Shown: one piece after another, positions 25,001-36,340 of the stretch
How the letters are laid out: every line of letters begins with the position of its first letter
Numbering within the stretch: position 1 is the first letter of the stretch
Source of the DNA: Sclerodactyla briareus
Taxonomy: Eukaryota; Echinodermata; Holothuroidea; Dendrochirotida; Sclerodactylidae
NCBI GenBank assembly: GCA_026419785.1
Contig: JAODTK010004444.1
Coordinates: 248,001 to 312,000, forward strand
Direction of reading: 5' to 3'
Length of the DNA stretch: 64,000 nucleotides
The notes under the pieces: model-generated
The model's input: the letters and a program-made list of their open reading frames with translations, nothing else
What the model was told of the DNA's origin: nothing
Databases searched by the model: none
Translations under genes and position numbers: made by a program

Positions 25001-27430
25001 ATGGATTAGGTTGGACTCCTTTCGACTCTAAACGGCCATCTTAGGGGATAAGGTTTGGCGAATTGGCTTGCACCACAAATATTGGCCTGATATTTCGTTC
25101 ATTCCGTGTGAACATCCACCGACTACCTTTTTTCATGCAAAGCATGCATTCATGCAAATGTTCATAGCAAAGCCTGTATACATGATTGTAATTGTTCAAA
25201 GACTTACAGAACAACTCAACTGATGTAGGAAATATGCGACAGGAAATAGAAAAAAACAGCTGAAGAGGCTTAACAGCGTAGTGGGCCCTTCACAACAGCA
25301 ATGAATGCGCGAAGAAGAAAAAGAGCTGTCATTCCCAGTCTTTTGAATATTTCATATAGTATATTTCTGTATCTAGTAGCTGTCAATGTTACTCCTTCCG
25401 GCACCAACCCTTCCTAATCCCAAGGCAAGAGTAAGCGGAATCCTTTGAAGATTAAAATAGCCATTTCCATATTCTTCAGTTGAAGGTAGACAGCAGCATG
25501 GTATTCCAGGCCTCATTTGAAACTCCGTAATAGATAAGTGGTACGATCATGAAATAAAAGTTGGATTGCCACGAGTACGGTAAGGCCATTCAGCGACGTT
25601 CGGGATTCAGTGAGCGGTGCTAAGATCTTCTTTTTGGATAGGTCGCCCGTGTATTGTGGTATGTCTACTATCAATGAGAGCAATGAGCATTGGAGCAACT
25701 ACATGATGAAGCCTCATCCTGTGGGAAGAAAAGCAGATACCCTGAGCTGGGTTTTCCGCCATCCTCAAATCGCTGATGTTCTGTTTCGAGCTCTGGTATC
25801 ATTCAGACTTAGTTTCTATCTAGAAATGACATGGTGATGCTAGGGACTGCAATATCTACAGGATGATCTCACGTCTTTCACTGTCAGGCATGGTCTTCAC
25901 GTCTTTACGCCTTTGGCGTTAACTGTCGTGACATCCCGGCTTTCTTAATTCTGATGAGCGTAACGGGTAATTCTCATAGGGTTGTCCTGTTGCCTGTATC
26001 GATCCACCAATGTATTTACCTTAATAGGTGTGCGTGAAGGAATGGTCTTTGCGGAGTCATTGCGGCGTGCATATTATCTATTAGTCAACGTTGTGACTGG
26101 CAACTGATAGAACATCCCGCAGACTCACGGGATTTATTCAAATTTCGTCCTGTATTCCCGTGTACTGTTATATGATCCATTCTCATAGTGGCAGTACGTG
26201 AATGCTGCAGCCAACAAATGGGTTAGCTGCATGTGGTCAAGTTCAAATAATTCTATCTGTCTGTGCATTGCGCATTAGTAGTCATGCTTTTGATTAGCCC
26301 TCGTACTCGAATACGTGAAGAATATGCATATTTAAACCTGACCATCGGAGGAGTCATATATATAAGTCGATTCGACAGATGACGGGATGTTTAATTATAT
26401 AGGTATAGCGCAGAAGAAATGCGAGCATGAGTACATGAAGGAGCGCAGGACTGGACATTTACTTGAGCTTGGATCGATTACTAAATTCATTATTGGCTAT
26501 CTGTTTCCATGGAATCCCCGGTTACAACTAGAAAGATAGTGTGTCCAACGTCATCCTTGGGGACGGTGAAGGGGGGGGGGGGGGGTGAACACGTTCAATG
26601 AGGAGTCATTGTAGGAAGAGCCTCGTAGCTTATGATTGGAACAGCTTCCCGGGTGTCTCAAGAAGTGGTCAAATAATCAGGCCAAGGCAGGGTTGGAAGC
26701 GGTGTGTTGATGCGAACGGGTGCCTTACAGACATCCATGAGTGAGTGAAATACAGTTCCACTCATGTAATTTAAAGTTCGTGAAATACGGTCTAAACTAG
26801 TTACTCAATAACTGACTTGTATCATTTGATAACTATTGACATATAGACCAACATTATTCGAGTCCTTGTATTGAACAGAGATAACTAATCACTCTCCTGT
26901 GTCACCACGTGAATAATTACTATGAGACACTTACGCCCATGCGAATCTAATATCTGCACCAAGAAAGACAGACAGTTATTATGTTTGGTTATGCAAAACA
27001 GACGTTACACGCTAAGCATGCGAAACATACGCCTGTGTTTGCCACTATTTATGACTTGTGTGAACGGAAGACTGTAGTAACGTTCTAGAAAATGCCCTGC
27101 TTAACTTTGACTTGCATGCTCTGAGGCATTTCACTTACTGAGCAAAATTAATTTCCCAGATTTCCGGGATACTTATTCATCCATTGCACATGTGTGCACG
27201 CTGAAGTAACCTGTCCAGTCAGTGAACTTTCCGATCTAGTTTTCATATGATTAACTAGCTGTTGAGAATTTTATTTTTTAATATATAAAATACCGAAAAG
27301 ATAGTACTAGTATGGTGGAGTGAGGTTCCGTTTCAGATATTGAGTATATGGCGACATCCACACCGGTTTGCTAATATTTTTCTATTTTTGTGCCCTGCTT
27401 GATGTCCGACAATAATTCCCAGATGCGTGA
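22085..27430. other. Long stretch without recognised genes
   Basis: Only short frames without family resemblance occur here. 22,570-22,730 shows weak similarity to 61,430-61,640 (TTGGTGTATAGGTTT-like core), perhaps the last trace of the large duplication. A poly-G run is at about 26,572-26,585. I see no RNA gene, mobile-element protein or long repeat, so this may be intergenic or intronic. Confidence 0.5.
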
Positions 27431-28337
27431 AGAAAACTGGCCAGTTAGATTTCGAGTGAAAAAAATAGAAGGTGGTGTCAGACATCCAACCATATCTGAC
27501 CCATTGCGCAGGCAACAAAATAGGCCCATTGCAAATGACACTTTTGAAGCTACAAGCTCTTACAAGTCCCTCGAGTACTGCGTGAGACGTCCTGTCGGCA
27601 CAAAGTACGAGGCCAATTTATTTATATTAGATAAAGCTCATAACACAATTTCGGGATTGTGTAGGTGTAACTTTCAGACAATCGTTTCGAATAGCCTGAT
27701 AAAACACTTGCCTACATAGTGGTTAGGGGTTTCTTTCACTCCCTCTGTCCCACACTTCGGGCAAGTTGATGTCCTACTCGACACATGGTTACGGTGTTCG
27801 GAAGATTAAGTGTGTCCTGTGAGGACCTGTAACGCCAGATTTAATTGATTTCTGCCAAGACAGAGAAGATTTCTGCTTAGGTGAGCCGAGGCCCACCCTA
27901 CATATTCCTTCGTTCTTACACAATTTTCTCTGATCAGCCATGAAGCCCTCCATTGTTTCCTGGACCAGTCCTTGATCTCTCCCACACAACTTACATATGG
28001 GACGGACAATGGCTCAGCTCCTCAATCGAGAGCTCTGACCCCGCTTTAGCCAATTTATCAGCCTTCTTCATACCTTTGACACCCTATTACTATGTATCCA
28101 GCACAAGAAGACAATGTGGAAGCTCTAAATGGATTTGGTTTGTCCGCTAAAACAACAACCGAATCAGAATGTAACCATTTTGCTATCTATCGCGTTAATG
28201 GCAGCCTGACTATCAGACAGGATTAAGATTTCTTGTTCTGATCCACCTCAACAGTGTCTTCTCTACACTGTGATATGGCGGGAACTTCTTCTGCGTGGAA
28301 TACAGTACCCAGTGTTCCAAGATGGAGTAAGTCCTCA

Positions 28338-28562
28338 CTGACATAATAATATAATAATGGGGACTTGATAGAGCGCCTAATGCAAACAAGAACAGAAAAA
28401 GACAAAACAAGGGGTGAAACACACAACAAAGACAGAACAAAAGGATTAGTCAGACAGATAATGCTGGGGTGAAAAAGAAGAGGAACGTTTTAAGACGGAA
28501 CTTGAAAGTAGCCACAGACGGGGCCAGACGAATAGATTTTGGGAGAGCATTCCATAAGAGTT
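28338..28562 (-). mobile_element. L2/CR1-like LINE 3' end nested in the I-group LINE
   Basis: On the minus strand the I-group frame is interrupted after GAGARVEY. The insert starts with LWNALPKSIRLAPSVATFKF, then RLKTFLFF and a stop at about 28,457. This is the typical C-terminus of L2/CR1 ORF2 (LWNsLP.siR.a.s...FK..LKT.LF). It continues as 3' UTR to a GCGCTCTATCAAG...ATTATTATATTATTA tail at 28,338-28,375. The host frame resumes near 28,330 (minus). It is therefore a short, 5'-truncated insertion. Confidence 0.8.
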
Positions 28563-28794
28563 GTACAGATACTCTACTCTAGCACCTGCACCAACTCTTC
28601 CATCAAGCTTCGACCCATCTATATAACACCGAACCGTGTCGTGTTGTAAGCCACTCTCAAATTCGATTGCAGCCTTTCGCTCCAGAATAAGACATTCACA
28701 ATTCTTGATTAATATTCTGGTTTTATTCAATCGGAAGCTGGCAATATGCAGAAGCGATATATCTTGTCTAGCGTTATTGCAAACGTCAACATGA

Positions 28795-29185
28795 CTCTTA
28801 GTTTTAAGATTAAGATTAAAGATTAAGATTAGGGTTTTATAGTCTTGCTATCAAGGCAAGCGCCTCTCACACGAATAGCGACTTAATCCCCTGGTCATTG
28901 GTAACCTGATGAAGACCTTGCCCGCACCACACATGGTGCACGTTCGCTCACGGCCTACTCCACCCCTGGCCGCCACGCAGCGGCGCTCACTTCCGTTACC
29001 TCGCAGGTACCCATTTTTTACACCATTGGTAGCGTGGACATTCGAGGAGACATGCCTTGTCTAACAGCACTGCGGAAAAGCCCTCGGGCTTTCATTGGGA
29101 TTCGGACTCGCAATTATATGATCTTGAGTCCGGAGCTCTACCGACTGAGCTAATTTCGTTTTACCGAAAGGCCGCAGTAGGGGAG
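28795..29185 (-). mobile_element. tRNA-headed SINE nested in the I-group LINE
   Basis: The tRNA-like head is on the minus strand: AATTAGCTCAGTCGGTAGAGCTC (29,133-29,155, A box), with a B-box-like GAGTCCGAATCCC (about 29,095-29,108). The body includes GGAGACATGCCTTGTCTAACAG-type sequence (plus 29,047-29,078), shared with the SINE at 32,205-32,530. The 3' tail is an AAGATT repeat (28,803-28,838). It lies between two parts of the LINE's coding sequence (LACLMISSAFPTP on one side, HIASFRLNKTRI on the other). A clear target duplication was not found by eye. Confidence 0.8.
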
Positions 29186-30504
29186 TCGGAAACGCTGATG
29201 AGATCATCAAGCATGCTAACCTCTGCACCTTAAGGAAAATATTACTTAAGTACAGTTCCTCTGAAACCAATAATCCAGTAGACACACGCATACGTCATGA
29301 TAGGACGCAACATAGCCGTGTATACCCCCTTCATCATTTTTAGCTTGAGTCCCCACGTTTTGCCCACAATTCTTGCATTGCACTGGGGCTGCAGTTGCCT
29401 TTTGGCTACATGTGTTTGTGGCTTTCCAACGTAACTCACTGCCCGTTCATCCAGAGGTCACGCATATTTGGATTCCTCTTGTGTGTACACAGGATTAAAT
29501 CGGTTTATAGACTGAATTGCAAAAACTCTTGCAGTTCTTCCGAGCCCAAATCACGCCTGCACTGTTGAAGCGCCCTCTGCAAAGAAAGAATTTTGACCAA
29601 CAGATCACTCGTACCTGATACAAGTATAGCCAGGTCATCCGCATACGCCTGGGCATAAATGGCCTTCTTTTGAAGCTCCACTAAAAGGGAGTTGATAACA
29701 CAGTTGCATAATAAAGGGGGCAAGATACCACCTTGGGGATTCCCCTTCACTACTTCACGCTTGACCTTAGCTCCACACAACTCTTACTTGAATCGTTCGA
29801 TGCTCCACCATATAATCTATCCAATGGATGATCCAGGTCGGCACCTTCAGATCTAAAAGTATATCTGTGATGCCTTTAAATGTGACATTGTCAAAGGCAC
29901 CTACTATGTCCAAAAATATACCAAGTGCCATTTTCTTTTGGCAGAAGCTCGCTCGATACGCAGCACAAATTTATGCAGGGTAGTTTCTGTGGAGACTCCT
30001 GCTGAACCCGTACTGCGTCTTGGAGAGGAAATTGTAGATGTCAACTTCCTCATTCAAGGAGATGACGATCCGTTCTAACCTTTTCAACGTTATCATTCGG
30101 ACAGACATTCACCTCGTGATGGGTATTCTGTCCTGGCTTAGAAAGAAAGACACCAAGCCTTCTTTCCCAGCCTTGGAACGTGAGCGTACCCCCAGTGAAC
30201 CTCTGAAAAGAGTACCGTAGTATCGCATTAGAACATTCCGCCTTGTCTGCAACAGTACAGGCTATATCTCTACCATCCGGTCTCGGTGACTTGAAAGGCT
30301 TGAAATCATCCACTGCAGCCTTCATACGCTCTTACAGAGCAAATGATTGCCAAGAGGTTATCATCAACCAAGCAAGTGTTGCCACTGGTGGACCCATCTG
30401 TCTGGTTGTTATCTAACTCCTTACTGCCTGGCGAGAGGCTGTCAAGGAGACAGTGCAAGTTTTTTTTCTGGTGATTTGTATACACCATGGAATCCCGTTG
30501 CAGT

Positions 30505-31110
30505 AATCGTTAAGCGGCATAAATAACATGCTAACTACTAAGCAAACGAGGTCATGAGGTCAATTGCAGTTCTGAGGTGTACAGATTTGTGCGCATTTAT
30601 AGAAATTCAACTAGCCTATAGGTGTACATATGAGTAGTGTGAAGTGTTTCACTTCCACACTACTCGAATAATGACATAGGGTATAATCCGTATGGATCTG
30701 GTGCTACCGATTAGGCCTATTGTCACGCACAAAGTGACCCTTTACACACTTTTCCATTTATATGATCAAGGAAAGTGTACATTTTATAGTATATGTCCTG
30801 TATGTAGAAGTATACTAAAGAGACATATTCGGAAGGTTTTCTTTCTCCAAAAACTGTTGTTTCAATACTCCCGAGCAATATGTATGAAATGTATTCGAAA
30901 CAAATTTTCTACAAGATGTAGTATGCCTAGTGTTAACTCTTGTCCTGTGCATATTTGGGTATCTGGGCCATTCTATTGCTCTTTTTATTCATTGTTTTGA
31001 CGGCTTCTTCGTTTTTCGGTTTTTTTTGAATGTACTCCTAACTTATTTTCTTGTCGACAATTCATGTAAGCATTTCAATGAACACTTGAATAATGAAATG
31101 AAATGAAACT
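30505..31110 (+). repeat. Possible LINE 3' UTR and tail
   Basis: The segment ends in AATAATGAAATGAAATGAAA (31,088-31,107), preceded by CATTTCAATGAACACTTG, the style of 3' end that RTE/I-type LINEs of invertebrates often carry. The open frame at 30,692-31,000 (102 residues, Cys-rich) has no recognised domain. The 5' limit is uncertain. Confidence 0.35.
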
Positions 31111-32200
31111 CCTAGAGTCTCTCAATACTTGAATTAGTCGGCCATCATATGCTACCGAAACAGTTGATAAGTAGGTTATGCATTAGAATCATTCCACACC
31201 CTCCCTTGGGCAAAAGACCATGTGAACTGAATGCAGAACCCTTGTTATTAACGAGGTGTATAGTACCACCTCAATTTAATATCCTGCAGTCGTGCTTACC
31301 GCAAAACTAATCTAACCATATGAGAGGTTTTTCTTTCTTTTTTTCTTTTTTTTACATTACGTGAACGGTTGAGAGGTGAGAGCTTCTTGTTCCTGGACTG
31401 AATACTTTGTTTGCTTTTGAAATTACCTCGTTATTGCTATTAAAGCTATTGCTTATTGAAGCTTAGTCGCCTATTTGAATGAAAGAACACTGTGCGAAAT
31501 CGTAAAATAACGTAAATATTAGTTTTGCATTTTATAATACGAGTTAGCCAAGCCAATCGTCACTATTGGGAGGGGGGTTGGGTGAATACGGCAGATGGTC
31601 TTGCATTGGCATAAATTATTCAAATCCTTCTCAATTGTACTATTCGGTAATCAGATTGCAAGGAACGATGAAGTACTTATGAAATTGGAACCTAAAGTGT
31701 ACAGGATAACGTTCTGCCATTCGCCAACCAAAACTATTATCTTCATATTGAGGTTGGATCACCATCAAGGATATTATCTGTTGTTATCGTCGTGTCACTA
31801 TTATTATTTATCACGTTAAACTATCCATTGTACATATAGCTACGAAATGTTGCACAATGCATCCATAATGAATTCCAGAAATATTGAACCCAAATAAACC
31901 AATGTTTTTGTGATACAATATATATCCCAATACACCCCTTGGCGTATCAGAAACGTCATCTAGTGTTTGGAGCGTTTGGGACATTAGTGCAAATACTATG
32001 TAGTACACGATTAATTGATTACAATAGTTTAATCGAGTGATAGTGTGTGTACTGTAATTGCCAATACATGAACTATCAGTTGAATGTCAAACTCGGGTAA
32101 TACTAAGTCAAACTCGGGGTACTGGCAAAACATGTGTTTGAGATGTCATACGCTCAGTCGGAATGCTCCGGACTACAGATCTGTAAATTTAGGGTTCGAA
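31111..32200. other. No recognised feature
   Basis: AT-rich with a T-rich run near 31,327-31,355. No coding similarity, repeat partner or RNA gene was seen. Confidence 0.5.
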
Positions 32201-32204
32201 ATCA

Positions 32205-32530
32205 ACTGTAATAATATAATATCCAGTGCTTATATAGCGCCTTTTCCACTTGTCACACCCGTACCTAAATAGCACGCATTTCTGGCTTGTTCGCTCCGAC
32301 GCACAATTCCAGCACGAAACTTTCATCGTGCTCCCCTGCGGATTCCCAATAGGGAAACAACAACAGCGCTCACTACTCTCCATAAGTCCCCTACAAGTGG
32401 GTACCCACTTTTGGGTGCGCGGGACAGTGGGACAGTAGGAGACAAGCCTTTGTCGAACAGCACTGCGGAACATTCCTCGGAAAGAAATGGATTTGCAATC
32501 GAGAGCTCTACCGACTGAGCTAATTCGCCT
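32205..32530 (-). mobile_element. tRNA-headed SINE, same family as 28,795-29,185
   Basis: The head on the minus strand is identical over AATTAGCTCAGTCGGTAGAGCTC (32,503-32,525). The shared body word TTCCGCAGTGCTGTTCGACAA (about 32,450-32,470) follows. The 3' tail reads AAAAGGCGCTATATAAGCACT then GGATATTATATTATTA (plus 32,205-32,245). The GCGCTATATAAGC end resembles a LINE 3' end, suggesting LINE-dependent mobilisation. The central part differs from the first copy, so they are probably subfamilies. Confidence 0.8.
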
Positions 32531-32569
32531 CCCTGTAGACCTGTAGAGTGATACGTTTGTTCCGGCCGG

Positions 32570-32760
32570 TCTTCATTGATCCACCCTACCTAGGCAATAA
32601 TTGGGGACCTGTGAGGAACCTGAGTACAGCCTGTGCTGAAATGGCAGCATCTACACCCGTGATTGTGGATGTGCGTACCTGACTCCCGTGATTAGGTACG
32701 ATGGGTAAAATATGTTAAGTGCTCTGAGCACTTCGGTGAAAGGCACTGTGTAAGTACGGG
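32570..32760 (+). mobile_element. SINE body/tail fragment in opposite orientation
   Basis: Plus strand GGGGACCTGTGAGGAACCTG (about 32,604-32,623) and GTGCTCTGAGCACTTCGGTG, then AAAGGCACTGTGTAAGTACGG (32,720-32,760), have the style of a SINE body and a LINE-like 3' end. It has no preserved tRNA head. It lies back to back with the minus-strand SINE. Confidence 0.45.
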
Positions 32761-32789
32761 ATAGCATCAACATTTTGCTTGGAGATTCA

Positions 32790-32960
32790 AGCTCTGTACA
32801 GGTTCAGACTGCTTCAGTCAGGTTCATCCTAATACCAACAGCCTTTTTTACGCACGGACAACCAAGTAATGCAACCACATCAGTGACTGAACACACTCAA
32901 CACACTGCATCCAAAATATTGTTTCAGGACTGAAACGGAGATATCATGGATTGGTCACTT
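32790..32960 (+). repeat. 130-base local repeat, copy 1
   Basis: CTAATACCAACAGCCTTTTTT, then GACTGAACACACTCAACACACT and CAAAATATTGTTTCAGGACTG, recur at 33,824-33,950 and, in shorter form, at 34,125-34,200. CTGTACAGGTTCAG also occurs twice, at 32,795 and 32,976. Confidence 0.75.
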
Positions 32961-33259
32961 TCCGTATTGAAGTTCTGTACAGGTTCAGTCTGCCGAAAAC
33001 TGTTTAGGCTATTGGATTAGGAACGGTGATGGTTTCGTATTATGACTAGCTCCGTCGAACACTTTGTAATTATGCAACAACGAATGACACTCGAATGACA
33101 GCAAAAAGCAAACTTCAATAATACTTTTGCTCATTTTTCAAATCATACCTATTGAATAAAAAAATGCATTCAAAACCAAACAGAAAACAGTCTAACACCT
33201 TTGTAATTTCAACCCTCCGTCTGAATAGTTTATGCTAGTGTTTAGATATGATCTTAGAT

Positions 33260-33820
33260 TGCCATTCCGTGCGCGTTTTTTTCCCCTACACGCGATAGAA
33301 TTGACTGCGTTAGAGTAAATCGCCATATGACATGCGCTTCTTTTGAAAGCTCAAATAGTGTACGTAGTGACTGACGTAACACAGAAGTGTATTCGCGTAT
33401 CGTGCCTCTGTTAACAATTCGCCAACTTAGGTTAGTGGTCGTCCACCAACATGGCAGTGTCGTCGAATTTGTGCCTGTGGAGTTGTCAAGATATGAAGAT
33501 ACTGACGCCGAATCCGCAGAGACACGGGTAGCGACCACCCAGAGCTTCGGTGGGTATTATTCATCCAAGGTGAGACAGATCGAGAGAATGAGGTCGTTAT
33601 GAGGAAACACCGGTACAACGATTGTTGACAGAGGCACGATACGCGGATACAGTTCTGTGTTACGTCAGTCACTACGTACACTATTTGAGGTTTCATATGG
33701 CGTTCGCGATACAGTTCTGTGTTACGTCAGTCACTACGTACACTATTTGAGGTTTCATATGGCGTTACTCTAACGCAGCAATTGCTAATGCGTGTAGGAC
33801 AAAAAATCGCATCCATTGCT
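33260..33820. mobile_element. MITE with long terminal inverted repeats
   Basis: The left arm (33,266-33,420) and right arm (33,610-33,820) are inverted copies: CCTACACGCG, CTGCGTTAGAGTAA, CGCCATATGA, CTCAAATAGTGTACGTAGTG, ACTGACGTAACACAGAA and CGCGTATCGTGCCTCTGT on the left are matched on the reverse strand at the right. The right arm contains a 62-base direct duplication (33,645-33,706 and 33,707-33,768). The centre has no transposase. The superfamily is unassigned; target duplications were not clear. Confidence 0.8.
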
Positions 33821-33823
33821 GCT

Positions 33824-33950
33824 TCATCTTAATACCAACAGTCTCCTTTTTTCAGCACGGATATCCGTAATACACACCGTCAGAGACTGAACACACTCAA
33901 CACACTCTCTTCAAAATATTGTTTCAGGACTGGAAGTCACTTATTGTTCA
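33824..33950 (+). repeat. 130-base local repeat, copy 2
   Basis: Begins at CATCTTAATACCAACAG directly beside the right end of the MITE and carries the same ACTGAACACACTCAACACACT and CAAAATATTGTTTCAGGACTG words as copy 1. A third, shorter copy (CATCTTAATACCAATCAGC) is at 34,131. Confidence 0.75.
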
Positions 33951-35628
33951 AAGGATATATTAGCACACTATTATATGCAACAGAAAGTCATCCACTCATA
34001 CCGCCACACCCCACACGGCAGTTCCAGTCACTCATGACTAATTACTCCAACAGTTATGACCGTGAAAAGGTATGAATAATTATCGAGCCTAACTAATAAA
34101 TTGAACACCCGTGATGCTCATCCAGTTATCCATCTTAATACCAATCAGCTTTTTTTGCATGAACATTTGTAATACCTCCACTGTTAGCTATGGTTCTACC
34201 GCCTCAATATGTGAAAACCCCATTTCTAGCTACGTTTTGCGTTTGGGTCCCTCCCGTTTTGAATACATTCTTCCTGTCATTCAGAGACCCCAGAAAGTTT
34301 CAGCAACTCTTGACGTGTCAACAGGCTGAACTATTACAGTTCCATTTAAATTAATTTGGTACCAGGAATGTGCCCCGTTCCTTAAAGAGAAAAAACTTTT
34401 TACAAGCTTCCCACTACATCATACTCAACATTATGTTTACAAATTGTTCAGATGTCAACATTCTGGACTTCTCGGACTCAGTCAGGTAATACGAGAAACC
34501 TCCATATCACGTGTGAGTATATTGGCCCAAGCCCGCACGAACCGTAGTGCTCGAATTCACACGTCAACTGAACTGACGTAACTAACACCAAAGATTCCTC
34601 GCTAAACTTCGTTTCTTAATATCGTGTGAAACGGTTTCCACACCACGCCTCCAAGCACCGCCTACGCACACATGCCGTGACTGCATAGATTCCTTTTGCC
34701 TCACACCAAGGAATCAGAAGACTAGTGACTAGAAAAGGACCGAAAAGGGGGAGAGGAAAATGCCGAAAACCTAAAACGTAGACAACTCAGTTCCCGCTTA
34801 CAATTCGTGTATTGTAATTGCCTCTGTAGACAATTTATCAGTTACTCGAATGTCACCAATAACACAGCGAGAGGGAGACGTTAAAATGACGGGTGACTGA
34901 GACCTATGTCATTTTCTCTGATAGAAACATACACAATATTCTTAGAGATGCAGGTGAAATTGTATCCAACCTGATAAATGCTGTTCGACTCAGCACTTTC
35001 GGTCATCATTTTATTTTGGTCCGGAGTTAGTACACTTCAATGAAATCGAATATCAAATGTCAGTACTTGCACATTTTAGAGGTGAAAATGCTGAAAAAAA
35101 TGATGTCATTAATAATATAGGAGGGGAATGTCAGAATCATGTAGCTCACATGATTGCGATCTCTAATTGACCATTATGACCCAAATTCTATAAAACGACG
35201 ACTTCAACGACTTAGTCCCTTTTTCAGACATAAAAGATGAATGTCTGAGGAATCTAGAAGCTGAGTCCGCCATGAATCCACATGAATCCGCTAATCTTCA
35301 AATCCATGTGCAGCTAGCTGTTTTGTCTCCCGATTTGCGTACGGACAAGCCTGACGTTTTTTGTTTTGTTCTTCTGGGAAGATTCCCTGATATTTGATTT
35401 GGCAGCCCTGAATTTCACTGGTTCCAGCGAGACGTTTGGCGTTTGTTGCCATTCTCCGTGGTCACGCAATCTCAACTCGAGGAAGAAGTTGTTGGAAAGT
35501 CATCGAAGCCGATATATAGCGGCCCTTATGTCGAAACATCTATTAACCTTGGTCACTTTGGAGGAATCAGTGTTCAAGGCCAAAAGACGTAAGCATTTCA
35601 ACGTAGCTACTTTTGAAGCTATGTTTCA

Positions 35629-36340
35629 GTAGCGTCGCCAGCGGTGGGCGGGGTGGGCGGGAGAGGGGGAAGGGAAGAGAACGAAAAAATACAAAAAGAG
35701 AAAGGACGAAGAGAGCTAGAGTTTACCTAGAAAAATTGGTGGTTGGGGAGAAAAGCACAAGGGGCAACAAAGAAGTGGGAAATATGTCAAGGAGCGGAGG
35801 AAGAGGGATTAGGTAGAGGGAAAGAAGACGAAAAACATAAGAAACAGGGACTAGTAATAGGGCCGAAAGCAATACCAGGAAAAGAGGAAGGAGAGAAGAA
35901 CACAAGGAAGAGGCCTGGAACGCGGGTAAAGAGGATAAAAAGAGGGAAACGGAGAGATGGACTAGGAATTTACCTCCAAATGAAAAGAGGGGAAAGTGAA
36001 CAGGGGGGGGGGGTAGAAAGAGGGAATAAAAAAAGAAAACCGTGGAAGAGGTTAGAGAAAGACGGAAAGTATTATCGAGAAAAAGAAAGGGAAAGGAAAA
36101 AGACGGAAGAAGACAAGGGGAAGGAGAAGAGCAGCTATCCTTACCTGGAACTGAAGAGCGGGAAAGGGGACACGCGATGGGGATGTCAAGGATAGAGAAG
36201 AAAAGGGAAGGGTTACAGAAAACAAAACCGAAAGACAGAGAGAGTAGAAAGAGAGAAAGGAACAGGGAAAAATGAGAAAAGGGGGAAGAAGAACGGGGAA
36301 AGAAAAGAGAGAAAAAATGTACAAACTATGAGAGAAAGTA
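35629..36340 (+). repeat. Polypurine block starting with a hAT-like end
   Basis: Begins CAGTAGCGTCGCCAGCGG, like the ends at 371 (minus) and 3,703, then about 690 bases of almost pure A+G. Copy A lacks the block at the equivalent point (near 1,125), so it was inserted after the duplication or lost from A. A 150-residue frame (35,743-36,195) is low-complexity Lys/Arg/Glu/Gly and is not a gene. No right inverted end was found. Confidence 0.6.

Larger units (their letters stand above)
27430..30500 (-). mobile_element. I-group LINE with RT and RNase H, interrupted by two insertions
   Basis: Read on the minus strand from 30,500, segments occur in the order of an I/LOA/R1-like ORF2. DGSTSGNT (about 30,390) is the pre-RT region. 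AVDDFKPFKSPRPDG (about 30,275-30,320) is RT block 1. FLDIVGAFDN (about 29,890-29,930) is motif A. GNPQGGILPPLL (about 29,710-29,745) is motif B, and YADD (29,634-29,645) is motif C. VGKTWGLKLKMMKGVYTAMLRP (about 29,295-29,360) is the thumb region. YIDGSKLDGRVGAG (28,573-28,622) and DSQAAINAI (about 28,190-28,220) belong to RNase H. LGRNQLNLALQVLTGHT (27,806-27,856) is the RNase H tail, followed by a Cys-rich end (about 27,720-27,790). Stops and frameshifts are spread throughout. No endonuclease or ORF1 was seen, so it is 5'-truncated. An L2/CR1-like 3' end and a SINE sit inside. Confidence 0.88.

Noticed and set aside
27333-27719. Plus-strand frame of 109 residues
   Set aside because: Antisense to the 3' part of the minus-strand I-group LINE.
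35743-36195. 150-residue frame
   Set aside because: It is a translation of a near-pure purine tract (Lys, Arg, Glu, Gly only); the opposite strand is equally open.
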